This document shows positions 33,603 to 42,549 of a DNA stretch of 64,000 nt, piece after piece. The notes under the pieces were generated by a model, which saw only the letters and a list, made by a program, of their open reading frames with translations, was not told the DNA's origin and ran no database searches. The stretch's first letter is position 1. Each line of letters starts with the position of its first letter. The DNA is taken from contig CAMAYU010000001.1 of assembly GCA_945862235.1 (NCBI GenBank), forward strand, positions 62,001 to 126,000, read 5' to 3'. The DNA comes from Schlesneria paludicola DSM 18645 (lineage in GTDB: Bacteria > Planctomycetota > Planctomycetia > Planctomycetales > Planctomycetaceae). Both the position numbers and the translations under genes were made by a program.

Positions 33603-34928
33603 ATGTCCGTCACAACAAGTCGTCGAGTGAACTTCTGGACTCTGGCCGCAGCGTGCTTGGCTCTGTTGACGGCAGTCCCAGATCGAGCAGCCGCTCAGCC
33701 GCCTGCCTCGCAAAAAGCGGGAGCCGCAGCGCCAGAAGCCATGCTGGCTGGCGAGTGGCCGCAGTTTCTTGGGCCGCAACGCAACGGTATTTCGAGCGAA
33801 CCTAATCTGATCGAAACGTGGCCGGAAGGCGGGCCGAAGGTCGTCTGGCGTGTTCCCGGCGGAGTCGGCATGTCGGGGCTGGCTATCAGTCGCGGTCGAG
33901 TCCTCACGCTGGTTCAGAACAAGCGGCAGCAATGGGTGGTCGCGTTGAACTCGCGCACAGGTGAGTCGCTCTGGGAGACGGCGATTGCCGACGCCTATCG
34001 CAACCCGATGGGAGACGGACCGCGTGCGACGCCCGCGATTGTGGGCAATCAGGTCTTCGTCTTCAGTGGTGAAGGACTGCTGGTCGCACTTGATGTGCGC
34101 GACGGGAAGAAGCTCTGGTCGGCCGATCCACTGACGGAGCTTTCCGGCAAAGAGGCCGAATACGGTATGGCCAGTTCGCCGCTTGTGATCGGCGATCAAG
34201 TCATCGTGACGGTCGGTGCGGGGACCGGAACTCTCGTGGCCTACGACACGAAAACCGGCAAGCAGGTCTGGACGGCAGGCAAGGATCCGGCGGGCTACTC
34301 GTCGCCGACGTTGCTCGAAGTGGGAGGCCGCTCTCAGATCGTGTCGTACACGGGACGTTCGGTTCTCGGCGTCGCTCCCCAAACGGGTGAGGTGCTTTGG
34401 CGCTATCCCTTCGAGACGAACTATGACTGCAACATCGCGACGCCACTCTCAATCAAAGGCCAACTTTTTTTGTCGGCCGGCGAGAACCACGGTAGCGTGC
34501 TGCTCGACCTGAAACCCAAGGCCGACAAGTTTGAGATCACCGAAGCCTGGCAGTCATTCGGCCCGAAGAGCGTCCTGCGCAGCGAATGGCAGACACCGAT
34601 TCTGCTCGATGGCTTTCTGTACGGCATGGACAACGTCGGTGGTGCTGGCCCGGTCACTCACCTGACGTGCGTCAACGCGACGACGGGCGAGCGAGCGTGG
34701 CAGGTGCCCCGTTTTGGCAAGGGCAACCTGATCGCCGCCGACGGCAAACTTTTCATGACCACGATGGCGGGCGAGTTGGTCGTCGCCCGCGCCTCCTCAA
34801 AGAAGTACGACGAACTCGGACGAGCCACCGTCCTTGAGACAACTCGCCAAGCCCCCGCACTCTCCAATGGACGCCTCTTCCTGCGCGACGGTCGCGAGAT
34901 CATCTCCCTCGACGTGCGTAGACCGTGA
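33603..34928 (+). CDS. Secreted PQQ-like beta-propeller protein (second copy)
   Basis: The 441-residue protein starts at ATG 33603, with AAGGAGGTG (33588-33596) six bases upstream. A signal peptide ends near DRAAAQPP. The mature part opens with the family motif WPQFLGPQRNGIS. Propeller blades follow, including WVVALNSRTGESLWETAI, LVALDVRDGKKLWSADPL, LVAYDTKTGKQVWTAG and THLTCVNATTGERAWQV. It shares the fold, but only moderate similarity, with the protein at 24234-25484. No PQQ-ligating catalytic set was identified; a structural or binding role outside the cytoplasm is likely. Confidence 0.9.
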   Translation: MSVTTSRRVNFWTLAAACLALLTAVPDRAAAQPPASQKAGAAAPEAMLAGEWPQFLGPQRNGISSEPNLIETWPEGGPKVVWRVPGGVGMSGLAISRGRVLTLVQNKRQQWVVALNSRTGESLWETAIADAYRNPMGDGPRATPAIVGNQVFVFSGEGLLVALDVRDGKKLWSADPLTELSGKEAEYGMASSPLVIGDQVIVTVGAGTGTLVAYDTKTGKQVWTAGKDPAGYSSPTLLEVGGRSQIVSYTGRSVLGVAPQTGEVLWRYPFETNYDCNIATPLSIKGQLFLSAGENHGSVLLDLKPKADKFEITEAWQSFGPKSVLRSEWQTPILLDGFLYGMDNVGGAGPVTHLTCVNATTGERAWQVPRFGKGNLIAADGKLFMTTMAGELVVARASSKKYDELGRATVLETTRQAPALSNGRLFLRDGREIISLDVRRP

Positions 34929-34955
34929 GTTTCTCACGCGAAATTGTCTCGCGTT

Positions 34956-35089
34956 AAACAAGCGATCCCACTGGGCTTGCCCCGATGGCTCGCGGGTTTT
35001 TGCACTACTCGCTGCGCCGATTTGAGTGACTGGCAAATAGTGCAAAGCCCTGCTTCCACCGGGGCAAGCCCGGTGGGGTTCGCTTGTTT
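34956..35089. repeat. Palindromic repeat (GGGCTTGCC/TTTGCACTA class)
   Basis: Outer AAACAAGCG / CGCTTGTTT, next CCCACTGGGCTTGCCCC / GGGGCAAGCCCGGTGGGG, and inner TTTTTGCACTA / TAGTGCAAAG arms. It sits between the convergent propeller gene and the secreted-protein gene. Confidence 0.85.
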
Positions 35090-35105
35090 GAGGACTACTC
35101 AAAAC

Positions 35106-36914
35106 TCACTGCTGCTTCCCGATGACCGTCAGCCACAAGGAGTCGAAGCAGGCGTTCAACTGAAGCGGCGTGCGGACGAGTCGTTGGATCGTCGCAGGTT
35201 GGCTGGCAGTTCCTTTGAGGCGGAGGCGTCCTGAGAATGCGGGGCCGGTGGTGGTGAGGCTGAGCGTGACTTTGGTCGCCGTCGCGCCGGTCGGTTCTGA
35301 GATGACGGCGGCGGCGGTGACGCCGGGCGGGAGATCGACCGCTTCGATGGTGATCGGTCCCACGGTCACGCCGGGCGGTGCGCGACGGACGACGTTGATG
35401 ACGAACTCGGTCGGCTTATCGGGGTTGATGATCAGCGCATCGGCGGCGGCGGTCAGTTCGAAGTCGGGCTCTTCCAGTCGCGCGGTGAGCCGAAAGAAAC
35501 TGCGGTTGCTGCCGCGGTTGTGTCGGTCGCGCACGGTGAGTTGATAGTCGCCGTCTTGTGAGGCGGCGTGAGTCAGCACGACGGCTCGCATCGGAGTCGT
35601 GTCGTTGACGTTCAGCACCACACTGCCAGCGGGGTCGGTCAGCCGCAGCATGGGGTCGAGGTTGAAGTCGAGGCTGCGGGCTTCGACCGAGGCGACGAGT
35701 TGCTGTCCCTTCTTCAACGGGATGCGCACGGTGGCCGTCTCGCGCGGCTTTGGCAATCGGCCCGTGATGGAACTCGGGGGAGTGATCACGGTCAGGTTGT
35801 TGGGATCGAGAGACGCGATCTCGGGGACGATCGCATGGGGGACCAAGCGGACGCGAGCGGACCCGGCGATGTCGGGCGCGACGACGAATCCCAGCCGCGC
35901 GTTGTCCACGATCCTCAGATCGCCGCGCGTCTCCAGCTCGACGAGATCGGTGTGCTGCGGTCCACCAAACGGGACGACGAGTCGCTTGGCGTCGGGAGGA
36001 AGATTCCAGCCGAACAGCTCCACCTGTCCCAAGCCCGCCGCTGCCGTCGGATCGCCGAGTGAGACACTGAGCGGAACGGCGTGCGTGACGAACGGGCCGG
36101 TCGTGAGTGTCAGTCGGTAGATGTAGTTCGCCGCGCCGTGGAACGCGATCGACGAATCGGGGGCCGAGGGAAACGCGAAGACGCGTACGATGTGCGGCCC
36201 CGGTTTGGTCGCTGTGAAGATCAGACGCGGATCGAGATCAACGGCGTCGTGGTTCTCGGCTAAGACGAATCCGTCGGGCGTGACCACTTGCAAGATCGCG
36301 TCCATCGGCGAGCCAAGTTTGGCGTGAGCATCGAGCGATGCGACCAGCGTTTGCCCGATGGCGAGTGTCACGTGAAAGCCATCGACATCACCGAAGGCCG
36401 ATAACGTCCCGTTGATCGTGACGGGCAGCTCGGCAACGGCTTGAGCTTTCGTCGGCGCGTTGTTCGGCTCGACCTCTTCGATCTCTTTGACGTTGCCGAT
36501 CAGAAACGGGACGGCGGCTGAAGCTCCCTCGGTGTTGAAGAGCCGGAACCAGACACGATCGGCAGCGAGGTCCGCCGGGATCGTGACCTCCAGTTTGTTG
36601 GCCTCGGTCCCGACGACAACATCGACGCCGGGAGCCGTCACGCTGACCGGCCACATCGCCGCGTTGCCCGCGCACGTCACCGTCACCTTCGTCCCGCGCT
36701 GGCCTCCCGCCGGAAAGAGATGCGTGAGCGCGGGAGCAGCGGCGTGTGCGAAGTCCGGCAGCATGGCAATGGCAAATGCCAGCGCGAGGAAGCGGGTCCG
36801 CAGCCTGTAGGATGGGCACTCCTGCCCGTCCGATTTTGGCTTTGAAGAGCGGACGGGCAGGAGTGCCCATCCTACAGACGCTTTCGTGAGGTTCTTCATC
36901 GAGTGCGACCTCAT
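35106..36914 (-). CDS. Secreted protein with pre-peptidase-like beta domains, coupled to the DUF1501 gene
   Basis: The 602-residue protein starts at an ATG that overlaps the stop codon of the DUF1501 gene (ATGA at 36911-36914), implying translational coupling. The hydrophobic signal core (FLALAFAIAMLPDFAHA) comes only after about 35 residues, because a 73-base perfect palindrome is translated in frame in between (VGWALLPVR ... DGQECPSY). The mature protein is beta-rich. It contains an IPT/TIG-like start (LTHLFPAGGQRGTKVTVTCAG), EVEPNNAPTKAQ followed by a pre-peptidase C-terminal-like domain (GDVDGFHVTL), and a further similar unit. It is typical of the third gene in planctomycete DUF1549-DUF1501 loci. 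The precise role is unknown. Confidence 0.85.
   Translation of the reverse strand: MRSHSMKNLTKASVGWALLPVRSSKPKSDGQECPSYRLRTRFLALAFAIAMLPDFAHAAAPALTHLFPAGGQRGTKVTVTCAGNAAMWPVSVTAPGVDVVVGTEANKLEVTIPADLAADRVWFRLFNTEGASAAVPFLIGNVKEIEEVEPNNAPTKAQAVAELPVTINGTLSAFGDVDGFHVTLAIGQTLVASLDAHAKLGSPMDAILQVVTPDGFVLAENHDAVDLDPRLIFTATKPGPHIVRVFAFPSAPDSSIAFHGAANYIYRLTLTTGPFVTHAVPLSVSLGDPTAAAGLGQVELFGWNLPPDAKRLVVPFGGPQHTDLVELETRGDLRIVDNARLGFVVAPDIAGSARVRLVPHAIVPEIASLDPNNLTVITPPSSITGRLPKPRETATVRIPLKKGQQLVASVEARSLDFNLDPMLRLTDPAGSVVLNVNDTTPMRAVVLTHAASQDGDYQLTVRDRHNRGSNRSFFRLTARLEEPDFELTAAADALIINPDKPTEFVINVVRRAPPGVTVGPITIEAVDLPPGVTAAAVISEPTGATATKVTLSLTTTGPAFSGRLRLKGTASQPATIQRLVRTPLQLNACFDSLWLTVIGKQQ
36805..36877. 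repeat. 28-bp perfect palindrome in the N-terminal leader of a secreted protein gene
   Basis: CTGTAGGATGGGCACTCCTG... (36805-36832) and its exact complement (36850-36877) flank a 17-base loop. It is translated in frame between the coupled start codon and the signal-peptide core. Confidence 0.9.
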
Positions 36915-38245
36915 CCCATCAACTCCGCGATCGGGCGCGAGTCGCTGACGAGGTGCGTGGGGCGGCCAACAGTGTTGTAGAGCATCTTGTCGGGATTGAT
37001 GCCGAGCTTGAGATAGACCGACGAGACGAGGTTTTCGGGAGCGTAGATTTTTTCGATTGCGGTGTAGCCGTTGCGATCGGTGGCTCCGACGACTTGGCCG
37101 CCCGGCGTGCCGCAACCGGCGACGAGGATCGAGATCGCGTTGGACCAGTGGTCGCGACCGGGAGTGGTCGAACCGGGCAGCGTCGAGATGGTCGGTGTCC
37201 GCCCGAACTCGCCCATCACGATGACGAGTGTGGTTTCCAACAGGCCGCGTTGGTCGAGGTCTTCGATCAGCGTGGCGACGACGGACTCCAATTCCTGCCC
37301 CTGCTTCTTGAACGCCGGGAAGATGTTCGAGTGATGATCCCAGCCGCCGTTGTTCAGCGTGACGAACGGAACGCCCGCTTCGACGAGTCGTCTCGCAAGC
37401 AGAGCACGCTGCCCGAAGGCACTCCGTCCGTAGTTGTCGCGCACGAGCGGCGACTCGCGCTGAATCTCGAACGCGGCGAGGGCGGCAGGTGAAGTCATCA
37501 GGGAGACCGCTTGGTGAAAGTTCTCATCGACACCGAGGACCGGGTCGCCGGTCGAACGATCCTGGAATCGCAACAGGCCGTCCATTTGATTGCGAAGTTC
37601 GCGGCGAGTCATCGCGCGACCGTCGGCCACGTCCTTGGGGATTGTCACGTCGCGGACTTGAAACGCCGCGTTGTTCGGATCGTCGGCCACGACGAACGGC
37701 GCGTGACGGGCACCGAGAAAGTTGGGGCCGCCGGAGCGAGTCATGTCGGGAAGCGAGAAGTATGGCGGCAGTCCCGCTGGCGCGCCGCGCTCGGCCGACG
37801 TGACCGATCCCATGCTGGGATGGAAGCTGACGAAGGCTCCGCAACTGACCGGGATGCGCGTCGGCGAACCGGTCGTCATGTAGTGGTTCCCCGCGCCATG
37901 ATTGTTCTGATCGTGACGCACTGAGCGGATGATCGTCAGCTTGTCGCTGATCGCCGCCAGCTTGGTCATGTTCTCGGAGAAGTTGACACCGGGAATCTTG
38001 GTCTGAATCGAGGAGAACTCACCGCGAATCTCAGCGGGCGCGTCGGGCTTGGGGTCGAACGTCTCGAAGTGACTCGGCCCGCCATCGAGCCAGACGAGGA
38101 TGCAACTCGTCTTGCGTGCGGTCTTTGGTTCGGCGTTGGTCCGCAGCCGGAGGGCATCCACAAACCCGCCGCCGAGCAACGCCCCCAGCCCCAGCTTGAG
38201 GCAGTCTCGTCGCTGGAGTCCTTCACAGTTGCGATGCGTTGTCAT
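36911..38245 (-). CDS. DUF1501 family exported protein
   Basis: The 444-residue protein is a DUF1501 member of the alkaline-phosphatase/sulfatase-like superfamily. It opens with a Tat-like signal (QRRDCLKLGLGALLGGG). It shows CILVWLDGGPSHFETFDPKPDAP, the metal-site-like HDQNNHGAGNHYMTTG, LNNGGWDHHSNIF and VMGEFGRTP...GRDHW. In planctomycetes these genes nearly always pair with DUF1549/DUF1553 genes, as here. The pair is probably co-transcribed, with a 128-base gap that contains a hairpin. The biochemical activity of the family is not established. Its stop overlaps the start of the next gene. Confidence 0.94.
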   Translation of the reverse strand: MTTHRNCEGLQRRDCLKLGLGALLGGGFVDALRLRTNAEPKTARKTSCILVWLDGGPSHFETFDPKPDAPAEIRGEFSSIQTKIPGVNFSENMTKLAAISDKLTIIRSVRHDQNNHGAGNHYMTTGSPTRIPVSCGAFVSFHPSMGSVTSAERGAPAGLPPYFSLPDMTRSGGPNFLGARHAPFVVADDPNNAAFQVRDVTIPKDVADGRAMTRRELRNQMDGLLRFQDRSTGDPVLGVDENFHQAVSLMTSPAALAAFEIQRESPLVRDNYGRSAFGQRALLARRLVEAGVPFVTLNNGGWDHHSNIFPAFKKQGQELESVVATLIEDLDQRGLLETTLVIVMGEFGRTPTISTLPGSTTPGRDHWSNAISILVAGCGTPGGQVVGATDRNGYTAIEKIYAPENLVSSVYLKLGINPDKMLYNTVGRPTHLVSDSRPIAELMG

Positions 38246-38284
38246 GATTTCGTCTCAAGGGAAAGTTGAGGATTGTCTAGGTTT

Positions 38285-38347
38285 GGGGTCAGGTGGTTCA
38301 AAGTTCATTTTTCGCCGCGAAAAATGAACTTTGAACCACCTGACCCC
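38285..38347. repeat. Perfect 30-bp hairpin with a 3-base loop (REP-like)
   Basis: GGGGTCAGGTGGTTCAAAGT... (38285-38314) and its exact complement (38318-38347) enclose only CCG. It lies between the DUF1549/1553 and DUF1501 genes. The tight hairpin resembles REP sequences handled by IS200/IS605-like (RAYT) transposases. Confidence 0.88.
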
Positions 38348-38373
38348 GGCTTTCACGCTGCGGGTTGGGGTTC

Positions 38374-40629
38374 TTAATCAACGAAGTAAAACTCGGGAGT
38401 GTTCATCAGTGCCCAGAAGAGGTCTTCGACGTTCGGGCGGCGTGATTCTTTGGCGGGGAGGATGGCGGCGGCTTTAGTCATTTCGGCCGTTGTTGGCGGA
38501 CGGCAATAGATTCTCAGAAAAACTTCTTCGACGAGTTTGTCGTTCGGCAATTCGCTGGCCGCCAATCGTGCCGGTTGTGCGGTGTCGGTCGCGAGCTTCT
38601 TGTTGAAGGCAGGCGAGTTCATCAGATGCAAGACCTGCGGCGTCGTGACATCGCTCGTTCGTTCGCACGGCGGGTCTTGGTTCGGGTCGGGGCGTCCGAA
38701 GGTGTCGAGGAACTGCGACGCCGCGCGGTGGGTCCACAGTTGAGAGGCTCGTGAACCGGGAGCCATCGCGGCGAAGTCCTCTTCCGTACCGAGGACATCG
38801 TTGACCGAGTCGAGCAACACTTCGGCGCGCAGTCGCTGGCGATAGTACCGCGAGAAGTTCTTGGTGTCGGAGATGTTTCGCTCGGACGGGTTCGAGCTGA
38901 GACCGAAGACGTGCGAGGTCATGATGCGGCGGATCAGATGCTTGATGTCGTACTTGTGCTGGCGGAAGTCGGCGGCGAGGTAGTCGAGCAGCGGTTCATT
39001 CGACGCGGGGTTCGTCGCGCGGATGTCATCGACCGGATCGACCAAGCCTTGGCCCATCAACTCGGACCAGACGCGATTGGCCATGACCTTTGCGAAGAAG
39101 GGGTTCGATTCGCTCGTTATCCATTCGGCGAGGACTTCGCGCGGGTCGTCGTCCGGGCCGATCTTCAGCGACTGGCCGGTGAGCGTTTTCGGTTCCACGG
39201 GGAGTCCCGTGCGACCGTGATTCAACAGGCCGGCCGGCAGGTTGTAGATGATCTCTTCCGTCCCCGAGATCGGGGGCGAGATGCCACCGTGATGACCGAC
39301 GCGGGCGAAGAACGAGGCGAAGCCGTAGAAGTCGTCTTGGCTCCAGACCTCGAACGGATGGTGATGGCACTTCGCACATTCGAGCCTCACGCCGAGAAAC
39401 AGTTGGCTGACGGACGAGCCGATCTCAACGGGCGTCGGGCGATCGCGATAGAGGACCGTCGCCCCCTCGCGAAACGTGTTGCCTTGCGCCGTGACTAACT
39501 CGCGCACGAACTGATCGTACGGCATGTTTCTGCGGAAGGCGTCTCGCAGCCAGGAGTCCAAATTCCAAACGGCTTTGACCCCGACGCGGTACGGATTGGG
39601 TCGGAGCAGGTCGGCCCATTTGTTCGCCCAGAAGTCGGCGTACTCGGGCCGTTGCAGGAGTTGATCGACGAGGAGTTGCCGCTTGTCAGAACGGTTGTCG
39701 GCGAGGAACGCCCGGGTCTCATCGGGAGTCGGCAAGCGACCGATGACTCGCAGGAACGAACGTCGGTGAAAGGTCGCGTCGCTCGTGTTTGGGGACGGGA
39801 GCATCCCCATCAGCTTGAGCTTCTTCCACACGAGAGCGTCGATCTCATTGAGTCGCGGGAGTGCGTCGTAGGCCGCGTCGGGGACGGCTCCCGGCAACGG
39901 AATCGTGATCGCGCAGACGGCAATGTGGCTCATGTAACGCGCCATGATCGCGGTCTCGCCAGGAAGCGATCCGGCTTGAACTTGTCCTTCGCCGTTGATG
40001 GCCACGACGGCGCGATCGTTCGATTGGAAGGCGGTGCTATCAGTGACATCGCGCCGGGCTCCGTTTGAGTATTCCGCGATCGCTTTGAGCGCGAAGCTCT
40101 CCTTCGGGACGAGGCTGCGATTGGCTGGCTCGACAACAACGCGCACGATCTTGGGCGCATCGGCCGGAGTGCGCGGGGCACCGCTCAGCAACCACGCGCT
40201 GATGAGTTCATAGTGAGGCGTCCCCGGCGCGAACCTCGCTCCGCCACCATGAGGAACTTGGCCAGTCGCCTTCCGCAACAAGAGGCTCGTCGCAGGTGAC
40301 GCCGAGAAGACGCGACGGCCTCGCCCTTCATGGACCAACGCTGCGTAGTCCATGTCGGAATCAAAGCCCAGCAGCGAAAGAGCGAATCCATTCTGACCGC
40401 GCGACTTGCCGTGGCACGCCCCCGCGTTGCAGCCGAAGCGCGTGAGCAATGGCTGGATGTCGGACTCGAACGTCACGGCAGAAGATGGTTCGGCGGCTGC
40501 GATGTCTGCGGAAGGGATCGCGAACAAAGAGAAGAGGAGTGCGAAGTGCAAAGTGAGAAGTGAGAAGTGCAAAGTGCCGGACGGGCCACGTTCGGGAGCG
40601 CTCTTCAGTTTGCACTTCGCACTTTTCAC
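38374..40629 (-). CDS. DUF1549/DUF1553 domain exported protein with Ig-like domain
   Basis: From a GTG at 40629 the protein has 751 residues. After the signal region comes a c-type-cytochrome-like segment (LLTRFGCNAGACHGKSRGQNGF), then a BIG2-like domain (VVVEPANRSLVPKES...), the DUF1549 domain (NEIDALVWKKLKLMGMLPSP; ECAKCHHHPFEVW), and DUF1553 to the end (NPFFAKVMANRVWSELMGQGLVDPVDDIR; TPEFYFVD). Function is unproven, possibly electron transfer or degradation at the cell surface. The start is uncertain. The signal peptide core itself is encoded by a tandem-heptamer palindrome (40537-40640), and the frame stays open to an ATG at 40833 through another repeat. TTG 40572 is an alternative. Confidence 0.88.
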   Translation of the reverse strand: MKSAKCKLKSAPERGPSGTLHFSLLTLHFALLFSLFAIPSADIAAAEPSSAVTFESDIQPLLTRFGCNAGACHGKSRGQNGFALSLLGFDSDMDYAALVHEGRGRRVFSASPATSLLLRKATGQVPHGGGARFAPGTPHYELISAWLLSGAPRTPADAPKIVRVVVEPANRSLVPKESFALKAIAEYSNGARRDVTDSTAFQSNDRAVVAINGEGQVQAGSLPGETAIMARYMSHIAVCAITIPLPGAVPDAAYDALPRLNEIDALVWKKLKLMGMLPSPNTSDATFHRRSFLRVIGRLPTPDETRAFLADNRSDKRQLLVDQLLQRPEYADFWANKWADLLRPNPYRVGVKAVWNLDSWLRDAFRRNMPYDQFVRELVTAQGNTFREGATVLYRDRPTPVEIGSSVSQLFLGVRLECAKCHHHPFEVWSQDDFYGFASFFARVGHHGGISPPISGTEEIIYNLPAGLLNHGRTGLPVEPKTLTGQSLKIGPDDDPREVLAEWITSESNPFFAKVMANRVWSELMGQGLVDPVDDIRATNPASNEPLLDYLAADFRQHKYDIKHLIRRIMTSHVFGLSSNPSERNISDTKNFSRYYRQRLRAEVLLDSVNDVLGTEEDFAAMAPGSRASQLWTHRAASQFLDTFGRPDPNQDPPCERTSDVTTPQVLHLMNSPAFNKKLATDTAQPARLAASELPNDKLVEEVFLRIYCRPPTTAEMTKAAAILPAKESRRPNVEDLFWALMNTPEFYFVD

Positions 40630-40640
40630 TTGGCACTCGC
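40537..40640. repeat. Palindrome of AAGTG-type heptamers forming a signal-peptide coding region
   Basis: GAGTGCGAAGTGCAAAGTGA... (from 40537) pairs imperfectly with CAGTTTGCACTTCGCACTTT...GGCACTC (to 40637). On the minus strand it encodes a Lys-rich stretch followed by LHFSLLTLHFALLF, which looks like the n- and h-regions of a signal peptide. Confidence 0.8.
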
Positions 40641-40682
40641 TTCCGAAGAGGTCGCTGGTTCGATTGTCTGAGTTCGCCAAAT

Positions 40683-40740
40683 GTAGGATGAGCTGTGCCC
40701 ACCACGCGATACCGGTTGTGGTGGGCACAGCCCACCCTAC
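40683..40740. repeat. Palindromic repeat (GTAGGATG...GTGCCCACCAC class)
   Basis: GTAGGATGAGCTGTGCCCAC (left) pairs with GTGGGCACAGCCCACCCTAC (right), around CACGCGATACCGGTTGTG. Related GTAGG(A/G)TG arm ends occur at 15530 and 36807. It lies directly upstream of the heptamer palindrome. Confidence 0.85.
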
Positions 40741-40917
40741 GGAAAGTCGTACAGTCGAACTCTTGACGGGCGTTTTGAGCGGAACATAGGAGCGGCATCG
40801 CACCGCTTGCGACCGGCTCGCCCGAGCACGCATCGATTCTTCCTGCCGTGTCAGCGTGCGTCAACCTCAATGAGGAAGTTGACGGCAAAGTTTGTGCGGG
40901 GGAGTTGGTCGCTGCGC

Positions 40918-41162
40918 CGTAGGGTAAGCGTCTTGCTTGTTCGGGTGTCGGGATCAAACCGCTCAACAGCTCAGATGGTCAGCCATGAGGCGTTCGGAGC
41001 AGGTGATGTGTAGGCCCCGTTCTGATGCTGACGGCGGTGCCTGAGGGACCAAGGCGGGCAAGTGAGCCCCGTCCCAGCCTATTGGGAAAACGTAGCACAG
41101 GCGGCTCGCCTGTGTTTTCCAACTAGAGATGCGAGCAGGCGAGCCGCCTACTTTACGTTTTT
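40918..41162. repeat. Half copy of the GTAGGGTAAGCG class and a complete GGCGGCTCGCCTG palindrome
   Basis: GTAGGGTAAGCGTCTTGCTTG (about 40919-40939) is a lone arm of the class at 19839. Further on, CGTAGCACAGGCGGCTCGCC (from 41091) pairs with GGCGAGCCGCCTACTTTACG (to 41157). Together with the two preceding repeats, these account for most of the 580-base gap; no gene was seen. Confidence 0.75.
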
Positions 41163-41209
41163 CAACAGGCTGTTTACCGCATGTGTGACAGAGCCGCTGG
41201 CTCGGAACA

Positions 41210-42268
41210 TCATTCGTCGAAGTAGACGAAGTGGCGGATGGCGGCGGCGATGTCGGGCTGGCAGTAATAGTGCGCCCAGACGTGGCCCAGTTCGACCAGT
41301 TGCGTGACATCGCAGTCGTCGATCCGACAATTGTGAACGCCCAGTTGTCGGCGATCGCTGTGTGTCACGCCGGTGATGGCGAGTGCTCTCGAAGAGAACA
41401 GCCGGCGCGTCGGATAGAACAGCAGCGGGAAGTCGTGGCGATTCCGGAGATTCAACACGGCTTCCGCGCGACACAGTGTGCGGTCGAGATGTCCGCCCGG
41501 ATTGAACCAATCGTGGTCGATCGCGGCGGCCGCCAACACGATTCGGACGCGATGTCGAAAATCGGGACCGTTCGCAAAACAACGTCCATCAATTTCGCCT
41601 CCGGCCATGGCGTGAGCCGTCGCGCTCACCATGCGTGCTCCGTGGCTGTGACCGATCAAACTAATCGGATGTCCCTCGGGCACCGCCGCGATCAATTGCG
41701 CGAGATAGAGGCCGTTCAACTCGGCGCGTCGTCCAAGCTTATTGACATCCAAAGTTCGGACCAGCCGGACGGAGTCATCGCTGGGCCAAGTAAAGAAGAC
41801 GATGTGCAACGGTTGGTGAGGGGCCGCTTGCCGCAGCCAGCGATACGTTTGGGCACAGTCCTGCATCATCGAGTCCCACTCGACAAAGCTGCCGTGGGCC
41901 ATGAAGCAGACCGGAACGCCGGGCTGAAGTGAGGAGTACATCTCATTCAAATCAGCGGCGCGGCCGGGGCAAGGTCCGTCAAACCGATAGACCTGATAGT
42001 TGCAGGGTTGGCAACATTCGACCTGCGACTTGCAGCCGCGCGTACTGACGAGCCAGTAGTCGGGATCGCACGGGCCGCGAACAACAACGGGCTGCGGAGC
42101 GGAGGGAACGGTCGTAGGTGAAGCGGCTACCGCGAGCGACCGGGTCGACAGCGCGTCGGGAATTGGGGGCTGAGACCATGACTGGCAGGGTGCGACGATC
42201 AGCAGCCACACCAGTGTGCAGACTGTCGTCAGCCAGGCAGGAATGCCCAGTTCTTTGCGGTTCGCCAT
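41210..42268 (-). CDS. Exported alpha/beta-hydrolase
   Basis: The 352-residue protein starts at ATG 42268 with a hydrophobic export signal (IPAWLTTVCTLVWLLIVAPCQSWSQ). A Cys-rich region follows (CDPDYWLVSTRGC, CCQPCNYQVYRF). The alpha/beta-hydrolase core includes PVCFMAHGSFVEWDSM, HIVFFTWPSDD and the nucleophile elbow ISLIGHSHGARM (GxSxG with Ser). A candidate Asp is in AAAIDHDWF and a candidate His is in the C-terminal VWAHYY segment. It is probably an esterase- or lipase-like enzyme outside the cytoplasm; the substrate is unknown. The four cysteines before the core may form disulfides. Confidence 0.85.
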   Translation of the reverse strand: MANRKELGIPAWLTTVCTLVWLLIVAPCQSWSQPPIPDALSTRSLAVAASPTTVPSAPQPVVVRGPCDPDYWLVSTRGCKSQVECCQPCNYQVYRFDGPCPGRAADLNEMYSSLQPGVPVCFMAHGSFVEWDSMMQDCAQTYRWLRQAAPHQPLHIVFFTWPSDDSVRLVRTLDVNKLGRRAELNGLYLAQLIAAVPEGHPISLIGHSHGARMVSATAHAMAGGEIDGRCFANGPDFRHRVRIVLAAAAIDHDWFNPGGHLDRTLCRAEAVLNLRNRHDFPLLFYPTRRLFSSRALAITGVTHSDRRQLGVHNCRIDDCDVTQLVELGHVWAHYYCQPDIAAAIRHFVYFDE

Positions 42269-42428
42269 GAAGCCACATTCAAAGGATGAGACGCCAGCCT
42301 TTCGCCGGCGCGGACGCAAGGGTCATGAGTGAGTGCCTTATCGGCTACCGCTCGTCGCCAGCCCGAGCGGAATTTCACCGCAGTCGCGAAACAGGCGGAT
42401 TCATCACAGCAAGCTCAAACAACACGAA

Positions 42429-42459
42429 CGCCCCTCGGAAACTAAAAATCCGAGGGGCG
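42429..42459. terminator. Hairpin terminator downstream of the OmpH-like gene
   Basis: CGCCCCTCGGA-AACTAAAAA-TCCGAGGGGCG is a perfect 11-bp stem. It lies 91 bases past the stop of the OmpH-like gene (minus strand). No T-run follows on that side. Confidence 0.65.
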
Positions 42460-42549
42460 CGGCGTGCGAGTTGAATCAGCGTGTTCAAGGATCACTGTCA
42501 CTGAAATCTATTCCAGCAACGAGGCAATTCACTTGGCAATTTCGTCGGA

